Positions 25,743 through 33,403 of a stretch of 44,544 nt of DNA are shown piece by piece. Location: assembly GCA_021299185.1 (NCBI GenBank), contig JAJTHZ010000112.1, forward strand, positions 1 to 44,544, in the 5' to 3' direction. The stretch comes from Lysobacteraceae bacterium. Lineage in GTDB: Bacteria > Pseudomonadota > Gammaproteobacteria > Xanthomonadales > Ahniellaceae. Each line of letters starts with the position of its first letter. Within the stretch, counting starts at the first letter, position 1. A program made the position numbers and the translations under genes. A model generated the notes under the pieces. That model made no database searches and was not told where the DNA came from. It worked only from the letters and a program-made list of their open reading frames with translations.

Positions 25743-27506
25743 GTGCACGGCTTGCGGCTGCCGACATCCGATCCTCGCGCGCGCTGGCGCGGCCATGCCG
25801 CGGCGATGCTGTGCGCCCTGCTGGCCCTGCTGGCCGCCGGCAGCGCGCGCGCGCAGGCCCCGGTGCTGGAGGTCGACCGCAACTTCCGCAGCGCGGACCT
25901 GCTGCCGCACCTGGCGCTGCTGCGCGACCGCTCGCGCGAGATGGACATCGCCGCCGCCCGCGCCGCCGCCGCCGAGGGCCGCTTCGAGCGCGCGCGCGAG
26001 GACCAGCGCGGGATGGGCTTCGACGAATCCGCGTGGTGGGCCCGCGCCATCCTGCGCAACACCGGCGACCGCCCGCTGCGGCTGGTGGTGCGGCAGAACT
26101 ACCCGCTGACCGATTTCGTCGACCTGTGGACCGCCGACGGCGTCGGCGGCACGCTGCACGTGGCCACCGGCGACCTGCTGCCCTTCGGCTCGCGGCCGAT
26201 CCGCCACCACGAGTTCCTGGTCCCGATCGACGTGCCGGCCGGAGCCGAGCAGCAGGTCTACATCCGCATCCAGACCGAAGGCTCGCTCAACCTCGGCCTG
26301 TCCCTGCACGCCGCCGACGAACTGCTGGAGGAGATCGCCGGCGCGCAGATGATGTGGGGCGGTTTCTACGGCAGCATCGCGCTGCTCGCGCTGGGTGCGC
26401 TGCTGCTGTTCGTGCTGGTGCGCGATGCCGCGTTCGGCCATTACGCGGTCTACCTCGTCACCTACGGCTGCTACATGGCGGCCTACAACGGCCTGTCCTT
26501 CCAGTACCTGTGGCCGGACAGCCCGCGCCTGGCGAGCCTGAGCCAGTTGATCCTGCTGCCGCTGTCGCTGTTCTTCCTGCTGCAGTTCTCGCGCGCGATC
26601 CTCGGCCTGACCGAGGTCGCGCCGCGGCTGGAGCGCGTCGCGCTGGTGCTGCAGGGCCTGCTGCTGGCCTGCATCCCGCTGGCCTTCGTCGCCTCCTACC
26701 GGCTGGCGATCCAGCCGCTGGCGGCGCTGACCCTGGCCACCATCGCCTTCCTGATCGTGGCCGCGGTGTACGGCGTGCTCGCGGGGCGAGTGGCGGCACG
26801 CTTCTATCTGTCGGGGCTGGGCGTGTTCCTGCTCGGCGTGCTGGTCTACATGCTCAAGACCTACGGCTGGCTGCCGCACAACGCGCTCACCCAGCACGGC
26901 TTCCAGGTCGGCTCGCTGGCCGAGTTCGTACTGCTGTCGGTGGCGCTCGGCGTGCGCATGAACGAGCTCAAGCGCACCGGCATCACCGACACCCTCACCG
27001 GGCTCGGCAACCGCCGCCACTTCGACGACGTGTTCGCCGCCGAGTTCGAGATCGCGCGCTCGCGGCGCCGCGACCTCGCCCTGCTGGTGGTCGACATCGA
27101 CCGCTTCAAGCAGTTGAACGACACCCGCGGGCATGCCGAGGGCGACCGCGCGCTCAGGGCGCTGTCCGCGATCCTGCAGCGGGTCGTGCGCAAGCCCGAC
27201 GCCGCCTTCCGCTACGGCGGCGAGGAGTTCGTGGTGATGATGCCGGGCAGCGGCGCCGACGCCGCGGTGGCGCTGGCCGAACAACTGCGCACGCGGGTGC
27301 AGGCCGAGACCGCCAGCGGGCACGCACTGACGATCAGCGTCGGCGTGGCCGACATGGACATGCGTTCCGCGGCCACCGCCGAGGAAATGTTCCAGCGCGC
27401 CGATGCCTCGCTGTATGCCGCCAAGGCCGGCGGGCGCAATCGCGTCGTGTTGCGCCAGGCCGATCGCGGACGTGCCGTGCCGGGCGAGGGCGCGCGGGCG
27501 TCCTGA
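25743..27506 (+). CDS. 7TM-sensor diguanylate cyclase
   Basis: 587-residue membrane diguanylate cyclase. After a signal peptide (hydrophobic MLCALLALLAAGSARAQ) comes a periplasmic 7TMR-DISM-extracellular-type beta domain (about 60-195). Seven membrane helices follow (about 200-395), then a cytoplasmic GGDEF domain. Its motif YGGEEFV and the upstream DTLTGLGNRRHFD and DIDRFKQLND segments are intact, so it should make c-di-GMP. An inhibitory I-site RKPD sits five residues before GGEEF. I prefer GTG 25743 because AGGGG lies seven bases before it; ATG 25806 is an alternative that keeps the signal peptide. A good promoter precedes it. Confidence 0.88.
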   Translation: MHGLRLPTSDPRARWRGHAAAMLCALLALLAAGSARAQAPVLEVDRNFRSADLLPHLALLRDRSREMDIAAARAAAAEGRFERAREDQRGMGFDESAWWARAILRNTGDRPLRLVVRQNYPLTDFVDLWTADGVGGTLHVATGDLLPFGSRPIRHHEFLVPIDVPAGAEQQVYIRIQTEGSLNLGLSLHAADELLEEIAGAQMMWGGFYGSIALLALGALLLFVLVRDAAFGHYAVYLVTYGCYMAAYNGLSFQYLWPDSPRLASLSQLILLPLSLFFLLQFSRAILGLTEVAPRLERVALVLQGLLLACIPLAFVASYRLAIQPLAALTLATIAFLIVAAVYGVLAGRVAARFYLSGLGVFLLGVLVYMLKTYGWLPHNALTQHGFQVGSLAEFVLLSVALGVRMNELKRTGITDTLTGLGNRRHFDDVFAAEFEIARSRRRDLALLVVDIDRFKQLNDTRGHAEGDRALRALSAILQRVVRKPDAAFRYGGEEFVVMMPGSGADAAVALAEQLRTRVQAETASGHALTISVGVADMDMRSAATAEEMFQRADASLYAAKAGGRNRVVLRQADRGRAVPGEGARAS

Positions 27507-27522
27507 GCGCGGTACGCCGCGC
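27507..27522 (+). terminator. small hairpin after the diguanylate cyclase stop
   Basis: GCGCGG-TACG-CCGCGC, a perfect 6-bp stem with a UACG-type tetraloop, immediately follows the TGA. It is a weak terminator or 3'-end stabiliser. Confidence 0.35.
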
Positions 27523-27537
27523 AATTGATCCATGTCG

Positions 27538-27566
27538 TTGCCGGACGGCGTTGCGGCGGCTAAGGT
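27538..27566 (+). promoter_or_regulatory. promoter giving a leaderless ABC-protein transcript
   Basis: TTGCCG (27538-27543), a 17-base spacer, then TAAGGT (27561-27566). Exactly six bases separate it from the ATG at 27573, and no Shine-Dalgarno is visible. Confidence 0.45.
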
Positions 27567-27572
27567 CCGGAC

Positions 27573-29339
27573 ATGGCCGACCCCGCCAACCCCGCCGGAC
27601 CGCCGCCCGCTCGGCCCGCGCCGGCACTGCCGCGCGGCTCCCTGCTCCGGATCCTGCGCCTCGCCGGCCCGTACTGGATCTCGTCGCGCCGGCGCAAGGT
27701 GCGCGTCGCGGTGATCGCGCTGCTGCTGCTGACCATGGGCCAGGTCGCGCTGTCGGTATGGGGCAACTTCTGGAACCGTGAACTGTTCGATGCGCTGGAG
27801 CAGAAGTCCGTTTCCGGGGTGCTGCTGCAGGTCGGGATGTTCGCGCTGATCCTCGCGGTGTCGATGGCCGTCACGGCCGCGCACCTGATGATCAAGCGCT
27901 GGCTGCAACTGGACTGGCGGCGCTGGCTGACCGAGCACATGGTGCGCCGCTGGATGGAGGACGGCCGCCACTGGCGCCTGCAGTTCACCGCCGGCGAGCA
28001 CGACAACCCCGACGCGCGCATCGCCGAGGACATCCGCATCGCGACCGAGAGCGCGATCGCGCTCGGTCACACCCTGGTGTTCTCGCTGCTCAGCCTGCTG
28101 CTGTTCATCGACATCCTGTGGACCGCCTCTGGCACCCTGCGCGTGCCCGGCACCACGATCGACGTGCCGGGCTACATGGTGCCGCTGGCCTTCGTCTATG
28201 CGATCGGCGGCACCCTGCTGGGCTGGCTGTTCGGGCGCCGCATCGTGCGCACCAGCGACGCACTGCAGACCGCCGAGGCCAGCTTCCGCTACGGCCTGGC
28301 GCGGGTGCGCGAGCACGGCGACGCGATCGCGCTGATGCACGGCGAGCCGCGCGAGCGGACCGGCTCCAGCGTGCGCTTCGCCGACGTGATGCGCGACTGG
28401 GATCGCCAGTCGTGGGCACTGCTCGGCCTGGTGTCGTTCTCGACCGTGTACGGCGCGCTGCTGCCGATGTTCCCGATCCTCATCGCCGCCCCGCAGTACA
28501 TCGGCGGCGCGATGACGCTGGGCGTGCTGATGCAGGCCGCGCAGGCCTTCCAGCGGGTGACCTCGGCGCTGTCGTGGCCGGTGGACAACCTCGGCGAGAT
28601 CGCGCGCTGCCGCACGTCCGCCGAGCGCGTGCTGTCGCTGTTCGACGACATCGAGGCGCTCAACGGGGGCGTCGAGGGGCCGCGCATCGAGCGTCGCGAG
28701 GCGATCGAGCCGCGGCTTTCGGTCGCCGACCTCACGGTGCGCGATCCCGCCGGCCACGTGGTGCTGGAGCATTTCGCCGCCAGCATCGAGCGCGGCGAGC
28801 GCGTGCTGCTGACCGGTGATCCGCTCGCCACCACCAGCCTGTTCAAGGCGATCGCCGGCCTGTGGTCCTGGGGCACGGGCGTGGTCGAACTGCCGCCACG
28901 CGCACGCATCGCCTTCATGCCGCAGCGCCCCTTCCTGCCCGCGGGGACCCTGCGCGAGGCCCTGTGCTACCCGGAGCCGCCGGACACCTGGGACACCGCC
29001 GCCATCCGCTGGGCGCTGGAGTGCGCCGCCGTCGCCTGGCTCGCGCCGCGACTGGACGAGAGCGGCGACTGGGAACAGGTGCTGCCCCTGCGCGCGCGCC
29101 AGCGCCTGGGCTTCGCCCGCGTGCTGCTGCAGCGGCCGAACTGGATCGTGATGGAGGAGGCCAGCGACGCCTTCGACGCGCGCGGCGAGCGCCTGATCCT
29201 CGACATGCTCCGCCACGAGCTGCCCGACACCACGCTGGTGACGATCTCCTTCCACCCCGGTCTCGAGAACCTGCACGACCGCACGATCCGCGTGCAGCGG
29301 GCGCGTGCGGAACCTCCGCCGTCGCCCGCCCCCGTGTAG
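27573..29339 (+). CDS. SbmA/YddA-like ABC membrane protein with degenerate ATPase domain
   Basis: 588-residue protein built like YddA/BacA-SbmA-related ABC exporters. It has an N-terminal membrane domain with about six helices (residues 45-345; family marks NFWNRELFDALEQK and WRRWLTEHMVRRWM) fused to a nucleotide-binding domain (380-575). The ATPase motifs are damaged. The Walker A region reads TGDPLATTS (414-422) with no Gly-Lys-Ser/Thr. The signature reads LPLRARQR where relatives have LSxGEQQR. Walker B reads WIVMEEAS. The Q-loop Gln451 and His561 remain. The protein therefore probably does not hydrolyse ATP and may be proton-driven like SbmA, which lacks this domain. The frame is intact, with no sign of decay. 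Confidence 0.85.
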   Translation: MADPANPAGPPPARPAPALPRGSLLRILRLAGPYWISSRRRKVRVAVIALLLLTMGQVALSVWGNFWNRELFDALEQKSVSGVLLQVGMFALILAVSMAVTAAHLMIKRWLQLDWRRWLTEHMVRRWMEDGRHWRLQFTAGEHDNPDARIAEDIRIATESAIALGHTLVFSLLSLLLFIDILWTASGTLRVPGTTIDVPGYMVPLAFVYAIGGTLLGWLFGRRIVRTSDALQTAEASFRYGLARVREHGDAIALMHGEPRERTGSSVRFADVMRDWDRQSWALLGLVSFSTVYGALLPMFPILIAAPQYIGGAMTLGVLMQAAQAFQRVTSALSWPVDNLGEIARCRTSAERVLSLFDDIEALNGGVEGPRIERREAIEPRLSVADLTVRDPAGHVVLEHFAASIERGERVLLTGDPLATTSLFKAIAGLWSWGTGVVELPPRARIAFMPQRPFLPAGTLREALCYPEPPDTWDTAAIRWALECAAVAWLAPRLDESGDWEQVLPLRARQRLGFARVLLQRPNWIVMEEASDAFDARGERLILDMLRHELPDTTLVTISFHPGLENLHDRTIRVQRARAEPPPSPAPV

Positions 29340-29425
29340 GAGCGAGCGACGCTCGCAATCGTCGCTTCGGCCGCTGGCGGGCACCCCGCTGCTGCCGTCG
29401 CGAGCGCTGCTCGCTCCCGCAATCG
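29336..29425. repeat. inverted pair of REP-like elements
   Basis: The first unit, GTAGGAGCGAGCGACGCTCGC, overlaps the ABC-gene stop; its core is GCGAGC-GAC-GCTCGC (29342-29356). The second, inverted unit has core GCGAGC-GCT-GCTCGC followed by TCCCGCAATCG (29400-29424). Both carry GGAGCGAGC on opposite strands, like the REP pairs of pseudomonads and xanthomonads. They can form a cruciform or transcript end. Confidence 0.6.
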
Positions 29426-29629
29426 CCATCGCGGGCTACCGCAACCACAGGGTCTCGCAGCGCGCGCACGCGCCGCGCCCACCGGGTTCCGGCCACCGGC
29501 GATCGCGCCGGCTTCTTCGTGGCAGCGCTGCGTGCAGCGCGATGGGTGATTGGCGCCTGCGTCCGGTGGGAAGGTTCTCGCGGCACGCGCGCCGCTGCCA
29601 CGGTGCACCGCCGACCGACCCGTGCGGCC
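29426..29629. other. intergenic stretch with no recognised feature
   Basis: About 200 bases between the REP pair and the convergent GH5 gene. I see no supported gene, RNA or clear hairpin. Confidence 0.5.
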
Positions 29630-30733
29630 TCAGTCGTAGCGCCCCGGCAACCAGCCGCGCTCGACCGCCTCGCGGAAGCACCACGCCGGCGTGGTCATCG
29701 TGCGGTAGGACCAGAAGAACCAGCCGCGGTAGCGCTCGAAGGACGAAAGCTGTGCCGCGCCGTAGGCGCGCAGCGCCACGTCCTCGCCGAAACGGTCGAG
29801 CCGCTCCAGGGCGTGGTCCCAGGGCCCGGGCGCCCACAGCGACACGACTTTCAGGTCCAGCCCGAGGCTCCACTCGCCGCAGGCCGCCGGGATGCCGAGC
29901 GTGCGCTGCACCTCGTCCGCCTCGCGCGCCCAGTCGAAGCCGGCCTTGCGCAGGTGGCCCGGGACGTCGAGTTCGAGGTCCGCGCGTTCGAAGCACTGGT
30001 AGCGGTGCAGGTCGTACAGCACGTCCTCGAACGGTGGCGTGTCGAAGAACCCCGCGTACTCGGACGCCGGCCGGAAGCCGTCGTGGAAGACAACGGTCAC
30101 CCGCCCTGGCGGCGCATGCGCGCGGATCGCCCGGTAGCTGCGGCTGTAGAAGTCCTTCAGCAGCGCCGTCGGGATGTCCCAGCGCGGCTCGTTGAGCACC
30201 TGGATGCCGCCCAGCGCCGGATGCGCGCCCCAGCGCGCCGCCATGCGGCCGAGCAGGTGCACCGAGAAGTCGATGTACTCCGGGCGCGCGGGCCAGTCGC
30301 AGACGCCCAGCAGCCCGCCATTGTCGAAGCCGTTCTGGCAGCCGGGCGCGGCGTGCAGATCGAGCAGCACCGACAGGTTGCACGCGTGCGCCCAATCGAG
30401 CGCGCGGTCGACGAACGTGTCGGCGCCCTCGGCGAAGGGATAAGGCGCGGCGCCATACGTCGCATGCCAGGGCACCGGCGGCCCCAGCACCCAGTGGCCG
30501 ACTGGCAGGCGCACGGCGTTGATGCCGCGCGCGGCCAGCCACTCGAAGTCGTCGCGGGTGATGAAGGTCTCGCGGTGCGCGCGCAGGGGTTCCGCCGCGC
30601 CCGTCCCGAGTTCGACGCACCAGGTCGTCTCGTCGGTGGCGGCGAGTCCCTCGAACAGCGCCGGCGCCATCCACTTCTCGAGCACCAGCCAGCCGCCGAG
30701 GTTGACGCCGCGGATGCGCGCCGGCAGGCCCAT
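29630..30733 (-). CDS. GH5-family glucanase (exo-beta-1,3-glucosidase-like)
   Basis: 367-residue TIM-barrel glycoside hydrolase of clan GH-A, most like GH5 exo-1,3-beta-glucanases (opening RGVNLGGWLVLEKWMAPALF). The acid/base is Glu182 in VLNEPRW and the nucleophile is Glu287 in ACGEWSLG. RLPVGHW (75-81) and the DLHAAPG loop (125-131) are further landmarks. There is no signal peptide, so it acts in the cytoplasm or is released by another route. It starts seven bases after the HMA gene with only a weak ribosome binding site, so it is probably translationally coupled. Exact linkage specificity is inferred. Confidence 0.88.
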   Translation of the reverse strand: MGLPARIRGVNLGGWLVLEKWMAPALFEGLAATDETTWCVELGTGAAEPLRAHRETFITRDDFEWLAARGINAVRLPVGHWVLGPPVPWHATYGAAPYPFAEGADTFVDRALDWAHACNLSVLLDLHAAPGCQNGFDNGGLLGVCDWPARPEYIDFSVHLLGRMAARWGAHPALGGIQVLNEPRWDIPTALLKDFYSRSYRAIRAHAPPGRVTVVFHDGFRPASEYAGFFDTPPFEDVLYDLHRYQCFERADLELDVPGHLRKAGFDWAREADEVQRTLGIPAACGEWSLGLDLKVVSLWAPGPWDHALERLDRFGEDVALRAYGAAQLSSFERYRGWFFWSYRTMTTPAWCFREAVERGWLPGRYD

Positions 30734-30740
30734 GCGGGTT

Positions 30741-31010
30741 TCAGGCCGGCCCGAAGCGTCCGATCGCGCAACTCACCACGCTGCGCGCGAAGTCACCGAC
30801 GCCCGAGTCCTCGTCCAGCAGCGGGTAGCCGAGCGCCCTCAGGATCGCCGCACCGGCGGCGATGCGCTCCGGCCCGGCTTCGGCGACGACGACTGCGTGA
30901 TCCTCGGGGCGCACGTCGAGCACCTCGAAGCCGGCTTCGCCCAGCTTGCGGCGGATGGTGGTCGCGCAGCCGCCGCAGCGGATGTTCCGGATCAGGTAGG
31001 TGTGGGTCAT
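30741..31010 (-). CDS. heavy-metal-associated (HMA) domain protein
   Basis: 89-residue soluble protein. Residues 1-65 form a ferredoxin-like HMA domain with CxxC metal site Cys12-Gly-Gly-Cys15 (RNIRCGGCATTI). The Met usually found before the first Cys is Arg. The family carries copper or other soft metals. A C-terminal extension (about 66-89, DEDSGVGDFARSVVSCAIGRFG) has one more Cys. I chose ATG 31010 because GGGAGG lies just before it; an in-frame start at 31082 adds 24 non-homologous residues. It lies between the sigma factor and GH5 genes on the same strand. Confidence 0.8.
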   Translation of the reverse strand: MTHTYLIRNIRCGGCATTIRRKLGEAGFEVLDVRPEDHAVVVAEAGPERIAAGAAILRALGYPLLDEDSGVGDFARSVVSCAIGRFGPA

Positions 31011-31100
31011 GGCGCCTCCCGGGCGATCGGCCACGGCGCAAGCATCGCGTGCCCTCCGCCCGGCCGCCTTGATCGCGGTCATGCCGAGGGCGGGGCCACC

Positions 31101-31643
31101 CTAGACATTGAGCAGGAAGGCCCGCGCCGTGCGCCAGTGGCGCTGCACGGTTCGCAGCGAGACGCCCTTCAGCGCCGCCACCTCCTCGAGTTCGAGGCCG
31201 GAGAACACCCGCAGGGCGACCAGTTCGGCCAGTTCCGGGTCGTCGCGCTCCAGCGTGCGCATGGCGGCGTCCCAGTCGACCAGTTCGGTCCAGTCCTCGG
31301 GTGCCACCGGCTCGCCGCCGACCTCGGGCATGCCGTCGACGTAGAGTCGGATGCGCTCCAGTTCGGCCGCGCGCGAGCGCTTGCGGTCGATCCAGACCTG
31401 CTTCATCGCCGCCGCCGCGATGCGGAAGAAGTGCGTGCGGTCGTCGGCACGCACCACGCTGCCGGCGAGCTTGAGCCAGGTTTCGTTGACCAGCATGGTC
31501 GGCGACAGGGTGGCGCGCGAATCGGCGGCCAGCCGGCGCGCGGCCAGCCCGCGCAGCTCGCGCTGGATGGCCTCGAAGGCGGCATCGAAGGCGGCGCGGT
31601 CGCCCTCGGCGGCGCGGTGGATGAGCTGGGTGATCTCGGCCAT
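31101..31643 (-). CDS. ECF sigma factor (TIGR02999-like)
   Basis: 180-residue ECF sigma-70 factor. Region 2 (about 8-85) includes SPTMLVNETWLKL and THFFRIAAAAMKQVWIDRKRSR. Region 4 (about 125-180) ends with the HTH LELEEVAALKGVSLRTVQRHW. This form is the planctomycete/xanthomonad group often encoded near Ser/Thr kinases. Here a PknB-type kinase gene lies 1.8 kb away on the other strand, and no anti-sigma factor is visible. ATG 31643 starts the conserved region. The normal stop is TAG. Confidence 0.88.
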   Translation of the reverse strand: MAEITQLIHRAAEGDRAAFDAAFEAIQRELRGLAARRLAADSRATLSPTMLVNETWLKLAGSVVRADDRTHFFRIAAAAMKQVWIDRKRSRAAELERIRLYVDGMPEVGGEPVAPEDWTELVDWDAAMRTLERDDPELAELVALRVFSGLELEEVAALKGVSLRTVQRHWRTARAFLLNV

Positions 31644-31983
31644 CGGTCGGCGGCGCGTCGCAGGGCTCGGTGGCGAGCGTAACGCGGCGAGCAGATGGCG
31701 CAAGCCCCACGGCAGGGCCGGTGGTCCGTCGTAGGGTGGCATGTCCCCAGTTACGGGGCTCGCGGCCCGATCGCGACAGCGCGGCCGGTGTCGCCCTGTG
31801 ATCTCCCGTCATCCGGGTGTGCCCATCGCCTCCGCGCGCCGATGGGGCCTTTGTAGCCGGGTCCTGTCGCAAATGCGGATCGGCGTCGTAGATCTTCTCG
31901 AAGCCCTCCCTGCGCGCCACCGGCGTGCGGGGCCGCGACGGCCTGCGCCAACGCCTGCCGGCACCCGAACCGAGGAGATCGAC
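31644..31983. other. 340-bp divergent intergenic region
   Basis: It lies between the ECF sigma gene and the delta-60-repeat gene. The frame of the latter is open far upstream but without homology. GAGGAG (31974-31979) is its ribosome binding site. TGTCGCAAAT and CGTCGTAGAT near 31867-31900 look promoter-like, but their spacing fits no standard rule. Confidence 0.4.
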
Positions 31984-33357
31984 ATGAACTGCTTTCCATC
32001 GCCCATGGCGCGCTGCGCGATCCTGCTCGCCGGCCTTGCGGCGGGCCCGCTGCAGGCCCAGGAGAACATCCTCGACCCCAGCTATTCGGGCGACGGCCGC
32101 CAGACGGTTTCCTTCGACCAGGGCGGTGGCAACAACGATCGCCCGGTCGACGCGATCCGCACCAACAGCCTCATGACGGTGCTGGTCGGCAACGTGACCA
32201 GCGCCGCGGGCAACCGCGTCGGCCTCGTGCGGCTCGACCTCAACGGCAACCTGTCTCCCGGCCTCGGCGTCGACGGCACGCGGATCCTCGACCTGTGCAT
32301 GGACGTCGCGGTGCGTGACGCCTTCTATTCGACCGGCTCGAACAAGATCTACGTGCTCGGCGAAACCATCACCTGCAGCGTGGATGGCACGCGCGACGGG
32401 CGCATCGCGCGTTTGCTGGCCGATGGCTCCCCGGATCCCACCTTCGGCGTGGACGGGGCGCTGAGCTTCCGGCTGCAGGACGGCGAGCAGACCGTTGACC
32501 GCGTGTTCAGCATGCTGGAAGACGCGAGCAACGGCCAGATCGTGGTCGCGGGCAGCGTGGTGTCGCAGGGGCAGGGGCTGGAGCGCCCGGTGGCCGTGCG
32601 CCTCACCGGCGCCGGCGTGAATGCCGTCGTTTTCGGCCCGCACAGCAGCGACAACGGCCGTCTGGTCGACGTACAGCGGGTCCTGCCGAGTGGCTATCTG
32701 TTCCTGTTCCAGCGCGACGGCAACGCCTTGGCCAGGTCCGGCGGTTTCTTCCGCCTCGACATCGATTTCATGCCGGTCGGGACCTTCGGCAGCTTCGGCT
32801 TCGTCGGCATCGCCGACAGCGGCGTGCAGATCGAGGGCGGATGCAGCGCGGATCGGCGCCTCGTGCTGCGCCGGCTCGCGACCACGTTGGGCCACCACTA
32901 CATCCTCGGCGACGATGGATTCCCGTCCAATTCGCTGGCCTACGCCAGCGTGGCAATGGCGGGTGGCGCCGGTCGTGCGCTGCGGTGCGGTGGCCCCGGG
33001 ATCGTCGTCCAGGCCGCGCTGGCCGACGACATCAACGAGGCGGCAAGCGTATACGTCGCGGGCAGCTGCCCGCTGGGCCGGCGCACGGCGATGTGCGTGC
33101 AGCGCCTGCTCAAGCGAATCGAAAGCCCCCTGCTCGACGTCGATCCGACGTTCAACAGCGCCGAGCCAGGCGCCGCGCTGTCGGTCGAGTTCCCGGCGGA
33201 CCAAGCGTCCGAGCCGTCGAGCGAGGCGGTCGTCGTCCAGCGCCGCAACGGGCGCACGCTGCTGCTGGGCTCGCGTCGCTGGAGCGGATCCGACCGCGAC
33301 TTCGCGGCGGCGCAGTTCTTCCGCGCGCCGTCCCTGCTGCGCGATGGCTTCGAATAG
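31984..33357 (+). CDS. secreted delta-60-repeat protein with GFE tail
   Basis: 457-residue exported protein. The signal peptide covers residues 1-26 (MNCFPSPMARCAILLAGLAAGPLQAQ). Delta-60-type repeats follow, marked by LDPSYSGDGRQTVSFD, PDPTFGVDGALSF, LVGNVTSAAG and VVAGSVVSQG-like strands. The predicted fold is a beta-propeller. Six or so cysteines probably form disulphides. It ends SLLRDGFE, the tail shared with other exported proteins here. The strong GAGGAG site fixes the start. It lies between the ECF sigma gene and the kinase gene and may belong to the regulon of either. Function unknown. Confidence 0.8.
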   Translation: MNCFPSPMARCAILLAGLAAGPLQAQENILDPSYSGDGRQTVSFDQGGGNNDRPVDAIRTNSLMTVLVGNVTSAAGNRVGLVRLDLNGNLSPGLGVDGTRILDLCMDVAVRDAFYSTGSNKIYVLGETITCSVDGTRDGRIARLLADGSPDPTFGVDGALSFRLQDGEQTVDRVFSMLEDASNGQIVVAGSVVSQGQGLERPVAVRLTGAGVNAVVFGPHSSDNGRLVDVQRVLPSGYLFLFQRDGNALARSGGFFRLDIDFMPVGTFGSFGFVGIADSGVQIEGGCSADRRLVLRRLATTLGHHYILGDDGFPSNSLAYASVAMAGGAGRALRCGGPGIVVQAALADDINEAASVYVAGSCPLGRRTAMCVQRLLKRIESPLLDVDPTFNSAEPGAALSVEFPADQASEPSSEAVVVQRRNGRTLLLGSRRWSGSDRDFAAAQFFRAPSLLRDGFE

Positions 33358-33367
33358 CGCGCCGGCA

Positions 33368-33397
33368 TTGCCCGCCGCGACTCATCGACGCTAGCGT
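33368..33397 (+). promoter_or_regulatory. promoter giving a leaderless kinase transcript
   Basis: TTGCCC (33368-33373), an 18-base spacer, then TAGCGT (33392-33397). Exactly six bases separate it from the ATG at 33404. Confidence 0.45.
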
Positions 33398-33403
33398 AGG
33401 GCC

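Noticed and set aside
25434-29429. Antisense open frame of about 1,300 codons opposite the DyP, cyclase and ABC genes
   Set aside because: It crosses three well-supported plus-strand genes and has low-complexity composition with no recognisable fold.
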